From the NCBI GenBank assembly GCA_043228905.1, contig JBHGNT010000008.1, positions 19,344,001 through 19,408,000 of the forward strand: a stretch of DNA of 64,000 nucleotides, written 5' to 3'. Both the position numbers and the translations under genes were made by a program. Below, piece by piece: positions 33,913 through 43,587 of the stretch (the first letter of the stretch is position 1; each line of letters starts with the position of its first letter). Below the pieces are notes generated by a model. That model searched no databases, had not been told where the DNA came from, and saw only the letters and a list, made by a program, of their open reading frames with translations. The stretch is from Azolla caroliniana (lineage: Eukaryota > Polypodiophyta).

Positions 33913-33947
33913 GCGCGATCTCCGCCTCCACTTCCACACGATCAACC

Positions 33948-36900
33948 ATGTCTTCAAAGAGAATCGAGCGCGAGGACTCTAGGTAGGCCTCTGACCCTGT
34001 GGACATTTTTGTAAATATGTTTCGTTGCTCAAGAACTCGATACGCCATATTGAGTTCATGTATACAATACAAACTTTATACATGAACTCGATACGGCGTA
34101 TCGAGTTCATAATTTGTTTTGCTTTTTAAACGGGAACTCGATACGGCGTATCGAGTTCCTGTTTAAAACCTAAACATTAAACACGAACTCGTTACGCCGT
34201 ATCGAGTTCGTGTTTAAAGTGTAGGTTTTAAACGGGAACTCGATACGGCGTATCGAGTTCCTGTTTAAAGTTTAGGTTTTAAACACGAACTCGATACACC
34301 GTATCGAGTTCCCGTTTAAAAAGCAAAGAAAGCAGAGGAACTCGATACGGCGTATCGAGTTCCCGTTTAAAGTTTAGGAATTAAACAGGAACTCGATACG
34401 CCGTATCGAGTTCTTGTATAAAAGAAGGCTCTGAGAGAGAAAACTTGTGTTTTTGGGGTAACAAATAATTATGGGGTGGAAAAGATATCAAATTGTCTGG
34501 CAAAATCAGTCTTTTTTATGTTGACTTTCCTTACTTTTAAAAAAAAACATGCTCTAATTATAGGTGTTTTATGACCTACTTTAGCTTAAAATAGTAGAAA
34601 ATGATCCACAAATTGCCTTTACGATAGCAAATTCTCCTCAATACAGGTTTGGAATCTATATAAGTCATACCTACTATTTAAAAGAATATATAACCCTGTT
34701 TACTTATTACGATAAATATTTTCTTCACATGAATAGCCCTGCCTATAATAGATTTTTGAATATAGGATTGGTAGTGGGAACTGTTCTTCATGTTAATATA
34801 CAACCTTAATCTACGTGACTACCTAACTTATGTTTTTGCATATACTTTCTTAAATAGGTCGTTTGAGAACCTGTCGGACCGGCCCGTGAAGAAAATAAAG
34901 CTTCGCATACAAGGTTCTCCAATCGAAGCCCAGACCAAGGTAGCTCCAGAGACCATGAAGAGAGGAAAAAAGCTTCTCTTTAACGAAGAGACAAAATCTC
35001 AGCCACATAGTGATGTTAGACAAAAGAAACTTGTCGCCGCTACTGGAGGTGAAGACCTTCCTGACCGAGATCTAACGGACAAGGAATGGTGTATGCAATA
35101 TGTCGACTCAAAGAAAAAAGTCGTATTGTATACAGCAAAGAAGAAGGGTGAGGGGCAGCTTGGAAAGGAAACCCCATTTATGTATGGCCGTATTCTACGA
35201 TTTGACTACGAAGATGTAGATTCGGCCAACATACTGGTAATGATAGAGTGCTCCAAGGGGGTACGTAAAGTGTTCCTTTCAGAAGACCTTTTAGTAAAGG
35301 AATCTTGTGGGCCAGAAGCGTTCAAAAAAGCACTTGATAGCTCACAAAACCTTATTGTTACCTTGAGGCCTTATATACAAGGCCATGTAACTCTAAGAGA
35401 TGAAGTGCCCTCCCCATTGAAGGCCACAAAAAGGGTATCCAAAGTCCAGTCAAGACCACCAAAGAAGAAGACCACCAAAATGTCGGATACGTATTCAACA
35501 AGTGAAAACGAAGAGGAAGATAATAAGGGGACGCCAGGAGCTGAGCTGGCCTCGGGTGTTTTGTCATCCGAGCAGAATAAGATAAGGAGAGAGTTAATGC
35601 AACGGAAACTGGTCAGGAAAGGGCAAGTGTTTAATTTGCCTATAACACACATCCATTGGCCCCCTATTGATGAAAAAACAGGTCGACGACCACTTGAGAT
35701 TAGAGAGCCACACCGCATGCATGTTCAAAATCTCAAGAAAAAAATGAAAATTAATCCTCATGCCACTGTGGTGCCTTTTATTGTTATGGTAGATCTTGAA
35801 GAATGTGAAACCATTGAAGATTTTGATATTAGAAAGCATGATCAATATAATTATTTTGTCATTGGTGGATCGCATTCAGTAGAGGCACGTCGGCAACTTG
35901 TGAGAGAACATCCAACAACTTTCTTCTTCAAGTATGCCGAGTGAAAAATTTATGTTGGGCTCACAACCGAAGAGGCTAAGTTGTTGGCATGGGACCATAA
36001 TAATGATAATGACTATAGGCAGAAAATGTCGTCCATTGAGCGTATCCGGTTCTTCCACCACGAGTATTTAGACGTGAAACAAAAGTTTGGTGTGAAGTTA
36101 CATCCAGGCCTTCGACGTCAATGTTTGCATGAAGTCAGCATTGTGGTAGATGATAATGTTAGGTCCGATGGTCTTCGAAAGTATGAGTCTTGGTTTCAAT
36201 TGGCGTTTAGAGATGGAGAAGTATGGGACCTACAAGATCAAATCTTCTCAATGTGGGAGAATAAGGAGGTAAAGGGTCAACGACAAAAGAAATGTAGGGT
36301 TGACCCTCAACTAGAGTTAAAGTCACAAGCCGCCAAGAAAATTGACTTGACAATTGAAGAAGCGGCAGACGACATGAAGCTGTCTCTATGGAAAGCAATG
36401 CAAGGTATTAAGGACGAGCAGCTTCTTGTGTCGGTTTTGTCAAGGGTTGTGGCGAAAGATTTAAGCCTTGAAGAAATGGTCACTGAGTTCAATAAGTAAG
36501 TCTTTCAAATACTGAAATTGTAGTCTGTCTGGTGTAATTCAAAGTTCTAATCTTGATTTCTAATTTTACAATCATAAGGTGTACATGAAGATCCAAGAAG
36601 TTATGATGAAACAACTTGGATGTATAACTTGGGAACAAGTGACCGAGGATTATCCTCTAACGTCTTCGTATAAGGCGTTATCAGAGTATTTTATTGCATT
36701 CAAGGATTGGGTTAGTATTCATGGTTTTTCATTACCCTTTCATCATATGTAGAGCTTGTATAATAATACCTGATGTCCTATTGCTTCTATTAGAAACCGT
36801 GTCGAGGCAAGAAACAAGGAGAAGTTAAGGATATACACGATTTCCCTACATCCTTCCTTGCACATCTCGAGCGACCCAGAAAAGAAAAGGATCGTCGCTT

Positions 36901-38083
36901 AGTCAAGGCGTACGAAATGGAGGAAGATGGCTCCTTTAAAAAATTTAGCCACAAAAAAGATATTACGAGAGATCTTTACTACAATGTGGTTTGCGGTGAT
37001 GTCATCGACTTGATCCAGAAGGTGCCAAAGAAGGAATATACGCTAATTATTGCGGATATTCCTTACGGATTTCGTATGGCTGGGTCATCATACGACGATG
37101 AACCGTTTAGGTTTAAACAATTGGAGAAGATGGTCAAGGATTTCGCTGAGCTAACGACCGCATCCTTGTGGCGAATAGTTGTCTTTCATAGTATGGATCA
37201 AGGGTACTCGGTAGCTCAAGCTTTGAGATCTCGTTGCCATGGCATCGAGAACCTTGCATGGTAAGGATTATTTATAGGTGTCTTTCACTATATTGCATTT
37301 CTTAAGGTTGTTGAATCTATTCTTAACTCGATGAATTATTTTTTATAGGATCAAGACCAATGTAAATAGAGGGCCAACTTTTCGGTTCGTTAATGCCATT
37401 GAATACATAACGGTTGGCTACTTCGATGAAATTAAGAAACAGAGAATCAAAGAGCATTCTAATGAAGTGGGAGGTTCAAATCTGTTGGTATATCCAGCAG
37501 TGACACGGAAATTGCGACATGTCACCACGACAAAACGGGGACTTGTCAACCCATACCAAAAACCTCAACGACTTATGATGCGCTTGATCGAGATGTTTTC
37601 TGTCGAAGGAGACTGGATATTAGATCTCTTTTCTGGCACAGGTATTCCTCGAACTAGGGTAACGATCTTGAGATAACCAATCCCTTTTTTTTCGTTTGAC
37701 AACTAAATCTTATTGTTACTTACATCACAAGAACTACATCTGCATGTGCATTGAAGCTGTTTAGAAATACAGTTGCATTGGAGAAGGACGAGGACCAAGT
37801 TATATTTATTAATATGCAGATTAAGGCTTTGTGGGAGTGCCTAGACCAGCATGAGGAGGTCGGTGCAAAGAACCTCGCCAATACAGAAAGGTTTCAACCT
37901 GCTTCGCGAGAGCCTATTCCTCCGTTAGCCGGCGAACCGGGGGAGCTAATAGAGCTTGATGATGAGCTTATAGAAGATATTTCGTTGGCTCGGCTAACAG
38001 GGGAAACCAATGCACGTATAGCCGAAGACAGTTCTACACAAGATGATGAAGAAAATGACGTTGATGAATTGATTGCTATGTAA
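33948..38083 (+). pseudogene. ParB-like domain plus beta-class DNA methyltransferase, six exons
   Basis: Exons: 33948-33982, 34858-36495, 36578-36710, 36794-37260, 37349-37641, 37731-38083; summed length 2,919, giving 972 codons in phase. Residues about 115-158 (PFMYGRILRF ... FLSEDLLV) resemble a small beta-barrel reader. A ParB/sulfiredoxin-like region (about 265-400) has VIGGSHSVEARRQL. The methyltransferase follows: motif IV ADIPYGF near codon 690 (DIPY replacing DPPY), then motif I DLFSGTG near codon 850 and VALEKDEDQ. Motif IV before motif I is the beta class, which makes N6-adenine or N4-cytosine. ParB-methylase fusions are common in bacteria and phages, so a bacterial origin is likely. 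Defects: in-frame TGA at 35942, and introns 2 and 5 read ...AAG where AGG would keep phase, moving the AG by one base. Confidence 0.75.
34033..34413. repeat. Array of eight 25-bp palindromes, 51-bp period
   Basis: Copies start at 34033, 34084, 34134, 34185, 34236, 34287, 34338 and 34389. Each is a 12-base arm GAACTCGATACG, one central G or C, and the reverse complement of that arm. Copies 2, 3, 5, 7 and 8 have perfect arms; 1, 4 and 6 have one to a few changes. Symmetry extends outward through (T)TTAAACRG to about 43 bases in most copies, with GTTTAGG-type spacers. Spacing is 50 or 51 throughout, close to five helical turns. The array lies entirely in intron 1 (33983-34857) of the methyltransferase gene. 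It may be a binding or modification site for the ParB-methyltransferase; that is inference. Confidence 0.95.
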
Positions 38084-39093
38084 TAGAGTCTATGAAGAAT
38101 ATGACACTGACGATTTGTTAAGATTTCACATTATTAATACAAATTTTGGGTTTTACCTAGTGGATTCTATTCTTTATAATCTTCTATATGTTTCAATTTT
38201 ATTTTTATATACTTGATTAGTAGATTTATGACATTGGTTTCACCGCGTGCATAGCTAACTACCAAACTTATGGAGAAACATGAACTAGTTTAAATGGAGG
38301 CTGATTTTGGTCCAAGCTAACCTTAACAGAACATGGCCCTATAATTGTTGCCATGACTGTCCATGTTGTTATTATGGATCTTTGTCTTCTATTGTTAAAA
38401 CTATTATGTTTCTATTCCATTGCTGCTTAGATTGTGTAGTGTGTTGATAATGGTTCCAGTTGCGTTATCGTTCGGAGTTTGATCTTGTGTGAATCACCTA
38501 AGCAATAGAGTAGATCAATTTTAAATACAGGTATGAAAGCCTAATAGGTTTGTTATTTCCACGACATTATCCTAAAGTTCACTGCCTTACATTGTCCACA
38601 ATTATAAACATATGGTTTGATCCCATATGAACAAACTGAGGAATAGATTAGATCAATTTTAAATACAAGTATTGAATACTTTAATAAGTTAGTTATTCCA
38701 ATCACTTATCCTAATGTGCACTATCCTACATTTTCCACAATTACATACATGCATGTATGGGTCAAAGTATAAATTATATCTCATTTTATTAGTATGGATA
38801 CAAGTACACCTGATATTTTTGTAAAACTTACCTAATTAATATAAGTCTTTAAGTTAGTGTTTCCCTTGTTGCACAGTAGTGACATATTGAGCCATAGTTG
38901 AACTTTATTATGCCTACATTAACTTATCAACATGTTTAAACTTGCATGATTTCTAATGATCTCCACTCGTAGATCTATCATGTATTTTTATATTTGCAAA
39001 TTCTCATCAAGTTGAGGAACATGTGATACTAGTGCATCCAATTTTTGTAGAGAGGGTGTATTTGCTTCATTTTAAGAAGATTCTACAAGTGGA
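38084..39093. other. Right subterminal region of the TIR element
   Basis: No gene. A diverged tandem duplication with period 138 covers 38477-38606 and 38615-38744; both copies share TAGATCAATTTTAAATACA. A hairpin lies near the right terminus: ACAAGTGGAA at 39085-39094 faces TTCCACTTGT at 39105-39114, so part of the terminal repeat is repeated in inverse orientation just inside it. Confidence 0.65.
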
Positions 39094-39122
39094 ATGCGCA
39101 ATCCTTCCACTTGTGAACGCGA
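39094..39122 (-). repeat. Right terminal inverted repeat
   Basis: Read on the minus strand it begins TCGCGTTCACAAGTGGAAG and matches the left end at 27 of 29 positions. It is followed by ACGTGT, the target-site duplication. Confidence 0.85.
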
Positions 39123-39128
39123 ACGTGT

Positions 39129-42100
39129 TCTATGTCGGACGCTACCTCAACTAGTGCCTCCAGTCCGGAAGATGTATGGTTCGTCGATTCCAGTGCCTCG
39201 AACCATGTGACATCACATCAAGAATGGTTCTGAGAACTTTGAGAGCCGGACCGACCTGGCTATGTCGAAACCGGAGACGACACTACGCACCCAATTCGGC
39301 ACATCGGCAATGTTCCGTTCGGAAAAGAATGTAAGCAAAATTACATTAAAAATGTCTCGCATGTACCGACCATTACGAAGAATTTGGTCTCCGTCAGCCA
39401 AATTGTAGAGCAAGGGATGCAAGTTCGATTTAATCAAGGCGGTTGCTTCATCGAAAAAGAAGGACGACTCATCGCATGCAGACGAAGAGAGGGCCGGATG
39501 TTCATTCTCGATTCACGCGAGATGAAATCTACCATGTTCGCGAAAAGCACAAAAGCTGACTCTGACATAGAGCTATGGCACAAGCGAATCGGCCACATCA
39601 ATCTCAACAAACTCAAAGCAATGAAATCGAAAGGAGTTGTCATCGGACTCCCGACATTCAAAGAGAAGGAGATTGAAGGTGTATGCGAAGCATGCCAATT
39701 CGGCAAGCAACACCGACACCCATTCCCGAAAGAGCGGAACGTGAGCAAAGGTCTACTCGACGTAGTCCATTTCGATGTATGGGGACCGACGCAGATGGAT
39801 ACATTCGGTGGATGCCGATATTACGTGCTCTTCATCGACGACTCCTCTAGGCACACTTGGATCTACCTAATGCAGCAAAAGTGCAGAGTGTTCGGAGACT
39901 TCCAAAATTTCAAGAATGAAGTTGAGAAAGCCACAGGCCGACATGTACGATGCCTTCGATCGGATGGCGGCAAGGAGTACTTCTCGGACGATTTCACGGC
40001 GTACCTCCGAAAGGAAGGAATTCGGTGAGAATTCACTTGCCGACACACTCCGCAACAAAACGGAGTAGCCGAGTGCAAAAATCGGCACATCCTCGAAGTA
40101 GCGAGGGCCATGATGAACGAGAAGCATATGCCCAAGTCATATTGGGCCGAAGCTGCAAATACGGCCGTCTACCTAATGAACCAGTGCACAACATCCGGCG
40201 TGCACGAGGTCACTCCACACGAAAAATACTTCGGAAGGAAGCCGGATTTATCGCACATCCGGATATTCGGCGCGATAGCGTACGTGCACATCACCGACGA
40301 GAAGCGTCAAAAGCTTGACCCAAAGGGGTACAAGTGCTACAACCCCTCAACTCAAAAATCTCGAGTAAGTCGAGACGTCATTTTTGACAAGTCTGCATCC
40401 TGGTACACACCATAGACAACTTCGCCTCCGCTCGACCCAGAATTTGCCGAACAAGAGATCGAGGATGAAGATCGCCCTACGCGCATGATCGAAGGAAGTC
40501 CGATCACGACCCGACTGAGCGGACCACAAGAGCCTTTGAGCGATCAAAGCACATCACGGCCTAGCCAGAAGATGGACAAAGGCAAGGCTAAAATGGCGGA
40601 ATATGAAGACGATCGCTTCGACGACGATGAATCGACTCACTCACTCAACAGTGAGTTCGGCGGCTTCGATGTACCAATCGGAGCTAAGAAAGCCCTCACC
40701 TCTACAAATGAAAAGCTCCGCCGATCCACTCGTGAAAAGAACCCCGTAAGCCGATTCGGCTACAACGAGTATATGGCGTACCATTACGCCTTTATGATGA
40801 AGGTAGCGACAGTACGGGATCCGGAAACCTTTTCAGAAGCCGCGAAGGACCCACGATGGATCGAAGAAATGAACGAGGAGATGCAGGCACTACGGAAGAA
40901 CGAGACGTGGGATCTCGTTCCCACCTCACCACACAAAAAGGCGATCGGATGTAGATGGATCTACAAGGTGAAGTATAACGTTGATGGCTCCGTAAACCGC
41001 TACAAAGCTTGACTCGTAGCTAAAGGATACGCTCAGACGCATGGTGTCGACTACGAAGAGACCTTTGCCCCGGTGGCAAAGATGACGACGGTGTAGACCG
41101 TAATTGCGATTGCCGCGGCGAAAGGGTGGCACCTCCATCAAATGGATGTCAAGAACGCCTTTCTACAAGGCGAATTAGAAGAGGAGGTGTACATGATCCA
41201 ACCACCCGGTTTCAACTCAAGCACCCATCCGAAAGCTGTTTGTCGACTCAAGAAGCCACTCTACGGCCTCAAGCAAGCACCGCGTGCTTGACATTCGAAG
41301 ATAACGCAATATCTTCATCAAATCGGCTTCCGTATGTCAAAATCGGACAACTCCCTCTACATACGAAGCGATTCCGCAAGTCCTATCGTCATCATTTTAT
41401 ATGTGGATGACCTAGTCATTGGAGGTGAGCATCTCGTCGAAATCACTAAGGTCAAATACCTCCTTTCCGACAAGTTCGAGATGACGGACATGAAGGAGCT
41501 CCACTACTTCCTCGGCATTGAGGTAATTCGGACTCCAGCCGGAATCATGATCTCTCAATGGCACTACATCCTCAACTTGTTATACAAGTTCAGGATGGCT
41601 GAGTGCAAATCCGTGGCAACCCCGCTCGATCGTAATCTCAAACTAGATGCGATCTCCGGCACCAAAGTGTGTGAGCTGACTCAGTATCGGCAACTCATCG
41701 GGAGTCTCATCTACCTCACGATCACTCGACCTGATCTCAGTTATCCGATCGGTCTCCTTAGCCAATTCATGCAAACACCGCGTGATACTCACTTGGATTG
41801 TGCTAAGCAAATTCTATGATACATGAGCAACACAATGGATTGCGGCATCCTCTACAAGACCGTGATGCCAATACGACTCGAGGGGTACACAAATGCCGAT
41901 TGGGCCGGCTACAAAGCCGATAGAAGATCAACCTCCGGATTTGTTTTCTCCCTCGGCAGTGGAGCAATATCCTAAAGTAGCAAGAAGCAGCCTATCGTCG
42001 CTCTTTCGAGTACGGAGGCGGAATACAGGGGCGCAATCGTAGCTGCATGTGAAGCCGTCTTGCTCAATAGGATTTTGAAGGATCTAGGCGTACCCATCAA

Positions 42101-42386
42101 GGATCCGACTTCCCTTTACTGCGACAACATGAGCAGTATCTATCTGGCTCGGAACCCGGTGTTCCACGCGCGGACAAAGCACATCGAAGTGCACTATCAC
42201 TTCATTCGAGAGCGCGTTCTGGCTGGCGATGTCGACCTACAACACATTAGCACCAATCTTCAAACGGTTGACATCTTCACCAAAGCCTTAGGAGCCGACA
42301 AGCTATGGCAATTTATGAACGATCTTGGATTGACGATCCTTGACCTGCCAAGCTTGAGGGGGAATACTGAAGACACTACGCAATAA
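39129..42386 (+). pseudogene. Copia A pol, decayed
   Basis: The pol resumes with the protease (VWFVDSSASNHVTSHQEWF, near 39170), pre-integrase and integrase (39384-40415, with FIDDSSRHTWIY and CLRSDGGKEY), linker (40485-41012), reverse transcriptase (41020-41819, with ILYVDDLVIGG) and RNase H (41830-42330, with KHIEVHYHF). At least eight in-frame stops occur, for example near 39232, 40026, 41010, 41095, 41290, 41818 and 41973. Nearly all can be derived from CGA, CAG or TGG by C-to-T or G-to-A change, suggesting long methylated silence. The element is inactive. Confidence 0.85.
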
Positions 42387-42624
42387 CGTGTGGATTCCGC
42401 AACCACGCAATGAAGCAGCGAAGAGCCGATCTACCGCGCAAAGCCGCGAAGAAAGACGCAAGCCGAAGCACAGACTTCGTAACTACGTACAACGCAAGTT
42501 GGAGCACAGATTCCGCAACTCCGCATAAAGTGAGCCGACGCGAGTCGACATGGACTCCGGAACGCGAGTCGAAGCGGATTTCGGATACCGTCTGAAACCG
42601 ACCCGACTTGAGCTTGAGGGGGCG
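42387..42624 (+). other. Copia A 3' untranslated region and polypurine tract
   Basis: GC-rich DNA with repeated GCGAGTCGA- and CGCAACTCCGCA-like words has no conserved coding. It ends with CTTGAGGGGGCG, the polypurine tract, directly before the right LTR. Confidence 0.7.
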
Positions 42625-43008
42625 TGTTGAGAATCAAGCTCAACTTGGTCTAGTGTGTGAACTCACCTTGAGAGTGAATAGACACTCCAATGGTCAAGAG
42701 TCACCATTAAGTCACTTGTTTGTATTCTAGCATTTAGTATGAGTCATAAAATCATATTCTATGACACATAACTTATGAGCTTTCACATTCCCCATGCTCC
42801 ATGAGCCTTGTAGTTAATGAAGAGAGAGGGTGACTATATAAAGCACCCTCCTCCCACCTTGTATTTGGTTGAGTCTTTCTCCTTTGTTAATATACTTTTA
42901 ACCTTGCGTATACTTTGTGTGTATGTCTCTCTCTCTCTATCTCTCACACACACACACACAGTTCAGACCTATTCCGCTTCACAAGAATCCATCTCTTGAT
43001 TCTTTTCA
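42625..43008 (+). repeat. Copia A right (3') LTR
   Basis: This 384-base LTR runs from TGTTGAGAATC to CTTTTCA. It matches 18400-18754 and carries 23 bases that are missing from the left copy. Confidence 0.85.
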
Positions 43009-43247
43009 AAGTCCATACGGACTGACAGAAGTACGGTGTACTTCAATGCTCACACAAGCATCTGACACTAACTATGAGACATTAACTACCTAGTAGTCTA
43101 GGCTGCTACTAGGCTTCCGGTTACTGATGGATCCAGCTAACCGGCTCCCCAGCTCACCAACTCACCGATCTGGCTCATCCTTCCAGATGCAGATCCGGCT
43201 CAGGCTTATTCAGCCGATCCGGATCCAGTTGAGCTTGCCGCTCAACA
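43009..43247 (-). repeat. Copia B 5' LTR, outer half
   Basis: It continues the B LTR interrupted at 18399 (CATACGGACTGACAG...) and ends GCCGCTCAACA. It matches 12908-13153. Confidence 0.8.
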
Positions 43248-43394
43248 CTTAGCTAAGAGTCGTTCCTTGTAGCGATTTACCGAGTTGTCGACATTATATT
43301 TTACTTTGAAAATCCATCTACAATCGATTGCTTTCTTGCTTGAAGTATGGGGGATGAGATCCCATGTCTCGTTTTTGCTTAAAGCCTACATCTT
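43248..43394 (-). pseudogene. Copia RT fragment, probably of element C
   Basis: The minus strand encodes NETWDLIPH-like and CRWIFKVKYNVDNSVNRYK blocks, the start of a copia reverse transcriptase. It is cut on the left by copia B and on the right by the short LTR at 43395. It is probably the continuation of the linker at 45.3-45.6 kb, with element D inserted between. Confidence 0.55.
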
Positions 43395-43535
43395 TGTTGG
43401 GAATCCGGTCCCTCTGGATGAGAACCAAATTCCTTTCGGATCCATCTTGTCCGATTTGGTTCCGTCCTTCATCTCGTTTGATCGGCACGTCTGGTTCTCA
43501 TCCTAATCCCATATGGAGGGACCGAATTCCCAACA
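43395..43535 (-). repeat. Copia D 3' LTR, only 141 bp
   Basis: It starts TGTTGGGAATCCGGTCCCTC and ends ...GGACCGAATTCCCAACA, so the outer 20-30 bases form an extended inverted repeat, as do inner ATGAGAACCA/TGGTTCTCAT. A purine-rich tract (minus strand GAAGGGGGAGTT) and pol lie directly to the right, as expected for a 3' LTR on the minus strand. I found no matching 5' LTR. Confidence 0.65.
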
Positions 43536-43587
43536 AACTCCCCCTTCACTCCGGCACATAATGTCTTGCTAGTCCGATCCATCTCTG

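Larger units (their letters stand above)
33095..33947. promoter_or_regulatory. Divergent promoter region of the TIR element
   Basis: This 853-base region separates the DUF7869-like gene (leftward) and the methyltransferase gene (rightward). For the rightward gene there is a clear TATA box CTATAAATAG at 33796-33805. ATTGG motifs (inverted CCAAT) occur at 33401, 33446, 33492 and 33568 within imperfect repeats of AATCATTGGTTAATTCATG. Three copies of CTCTCTAAACATA-type repeats lie near 33155-33205, and TTATATAAT near 33310 could serve leftward transcription. A repeated GTGACTATGGTTAC block is near 33710 and 33762. Confidence 0.6.
19933..39128. mobile_element. TIR element with DUF7869-like and ParB-methyltransferase genes
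   Basis: The element runs 19939-39122 with terminal inverted repeats of 29 bases (27 identical), starting TCGCGTTCACAAGTGGAAG. The flanks are ACATGT (19933-19938) and ACGTGT (39123-39128), a 6-bp duplication with one A/G difference. Removing the element and one flank copy rejoins copia A gag-pol in the correct reading phase, which independently supports these ends. Without the gypsy insertion it is about 9.1 kb. It carries two divergent genes, a DUF7869-like gene (minus) and a ParB-methyltransferase gene (plus), and no retroelement genes of its own. I cannot assign it to a named DNA transposon superfamily; duplication length and transposase type do not clearly match one I know. Confidence 0.8.
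18395..43013 (+). mobile_element. Copia retrotransposon A, plus strand, split by the TIR element
   Basis: LTRs lie at 18400-18754 and 42625-43008, flanked by the 5-bp duplication AAGTC at 18395-18399 and 43009-43013. The left LTR lacks about 23 bases present in the right one and has TA where the right has the canonical TG. A primer site TGGTATCAGAGC follows at 18755 and a polypurine tract (TTGAGGGGG) precedes the right LTR. Gag lies at 18.9-19.94 kb and pol resumes at 39.13 kb. The interruption is the terminal-inverted-repeat element at 19939-39122. Confidence 0.85.
12834..43247 (-). mobile_element. Copia retrotransposon B, minus strand, split by copia A
   Basis: B comprises the 3' LTR (12834-13153 in the chimera), pol and gag (13.6-18.1 kb), a perfect TGGTATCAGAGC primer site and a 5' LTR. 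Copia A breaks the 5' LTR into 18163-18399 and 43009-43247. The polypurine tract is visible just right of 13153 (minus strand TTGACGGGGAG). No target-site duplication can be read because B's outer left end was deleted; its right flank at 43248 runs into reverse-transcriptase-like DNA of an older copia. Confidence 0.75.

Noticed and set aside
34033-34413. CRISPR-like array (regular repeats with equal spacing)
   Set aside because: The repeats are full palindromes, the spacers are near-identical to each other, no cas genes exist and the array lies in an intron of a plant nuclear gene.
43248-43252. CTTAG as target-site duplication of copia B
   Set aside because: The left counterpart is AAAGG, which belongs to element C; B's own left end was deleted, so no duplication can be claimed.
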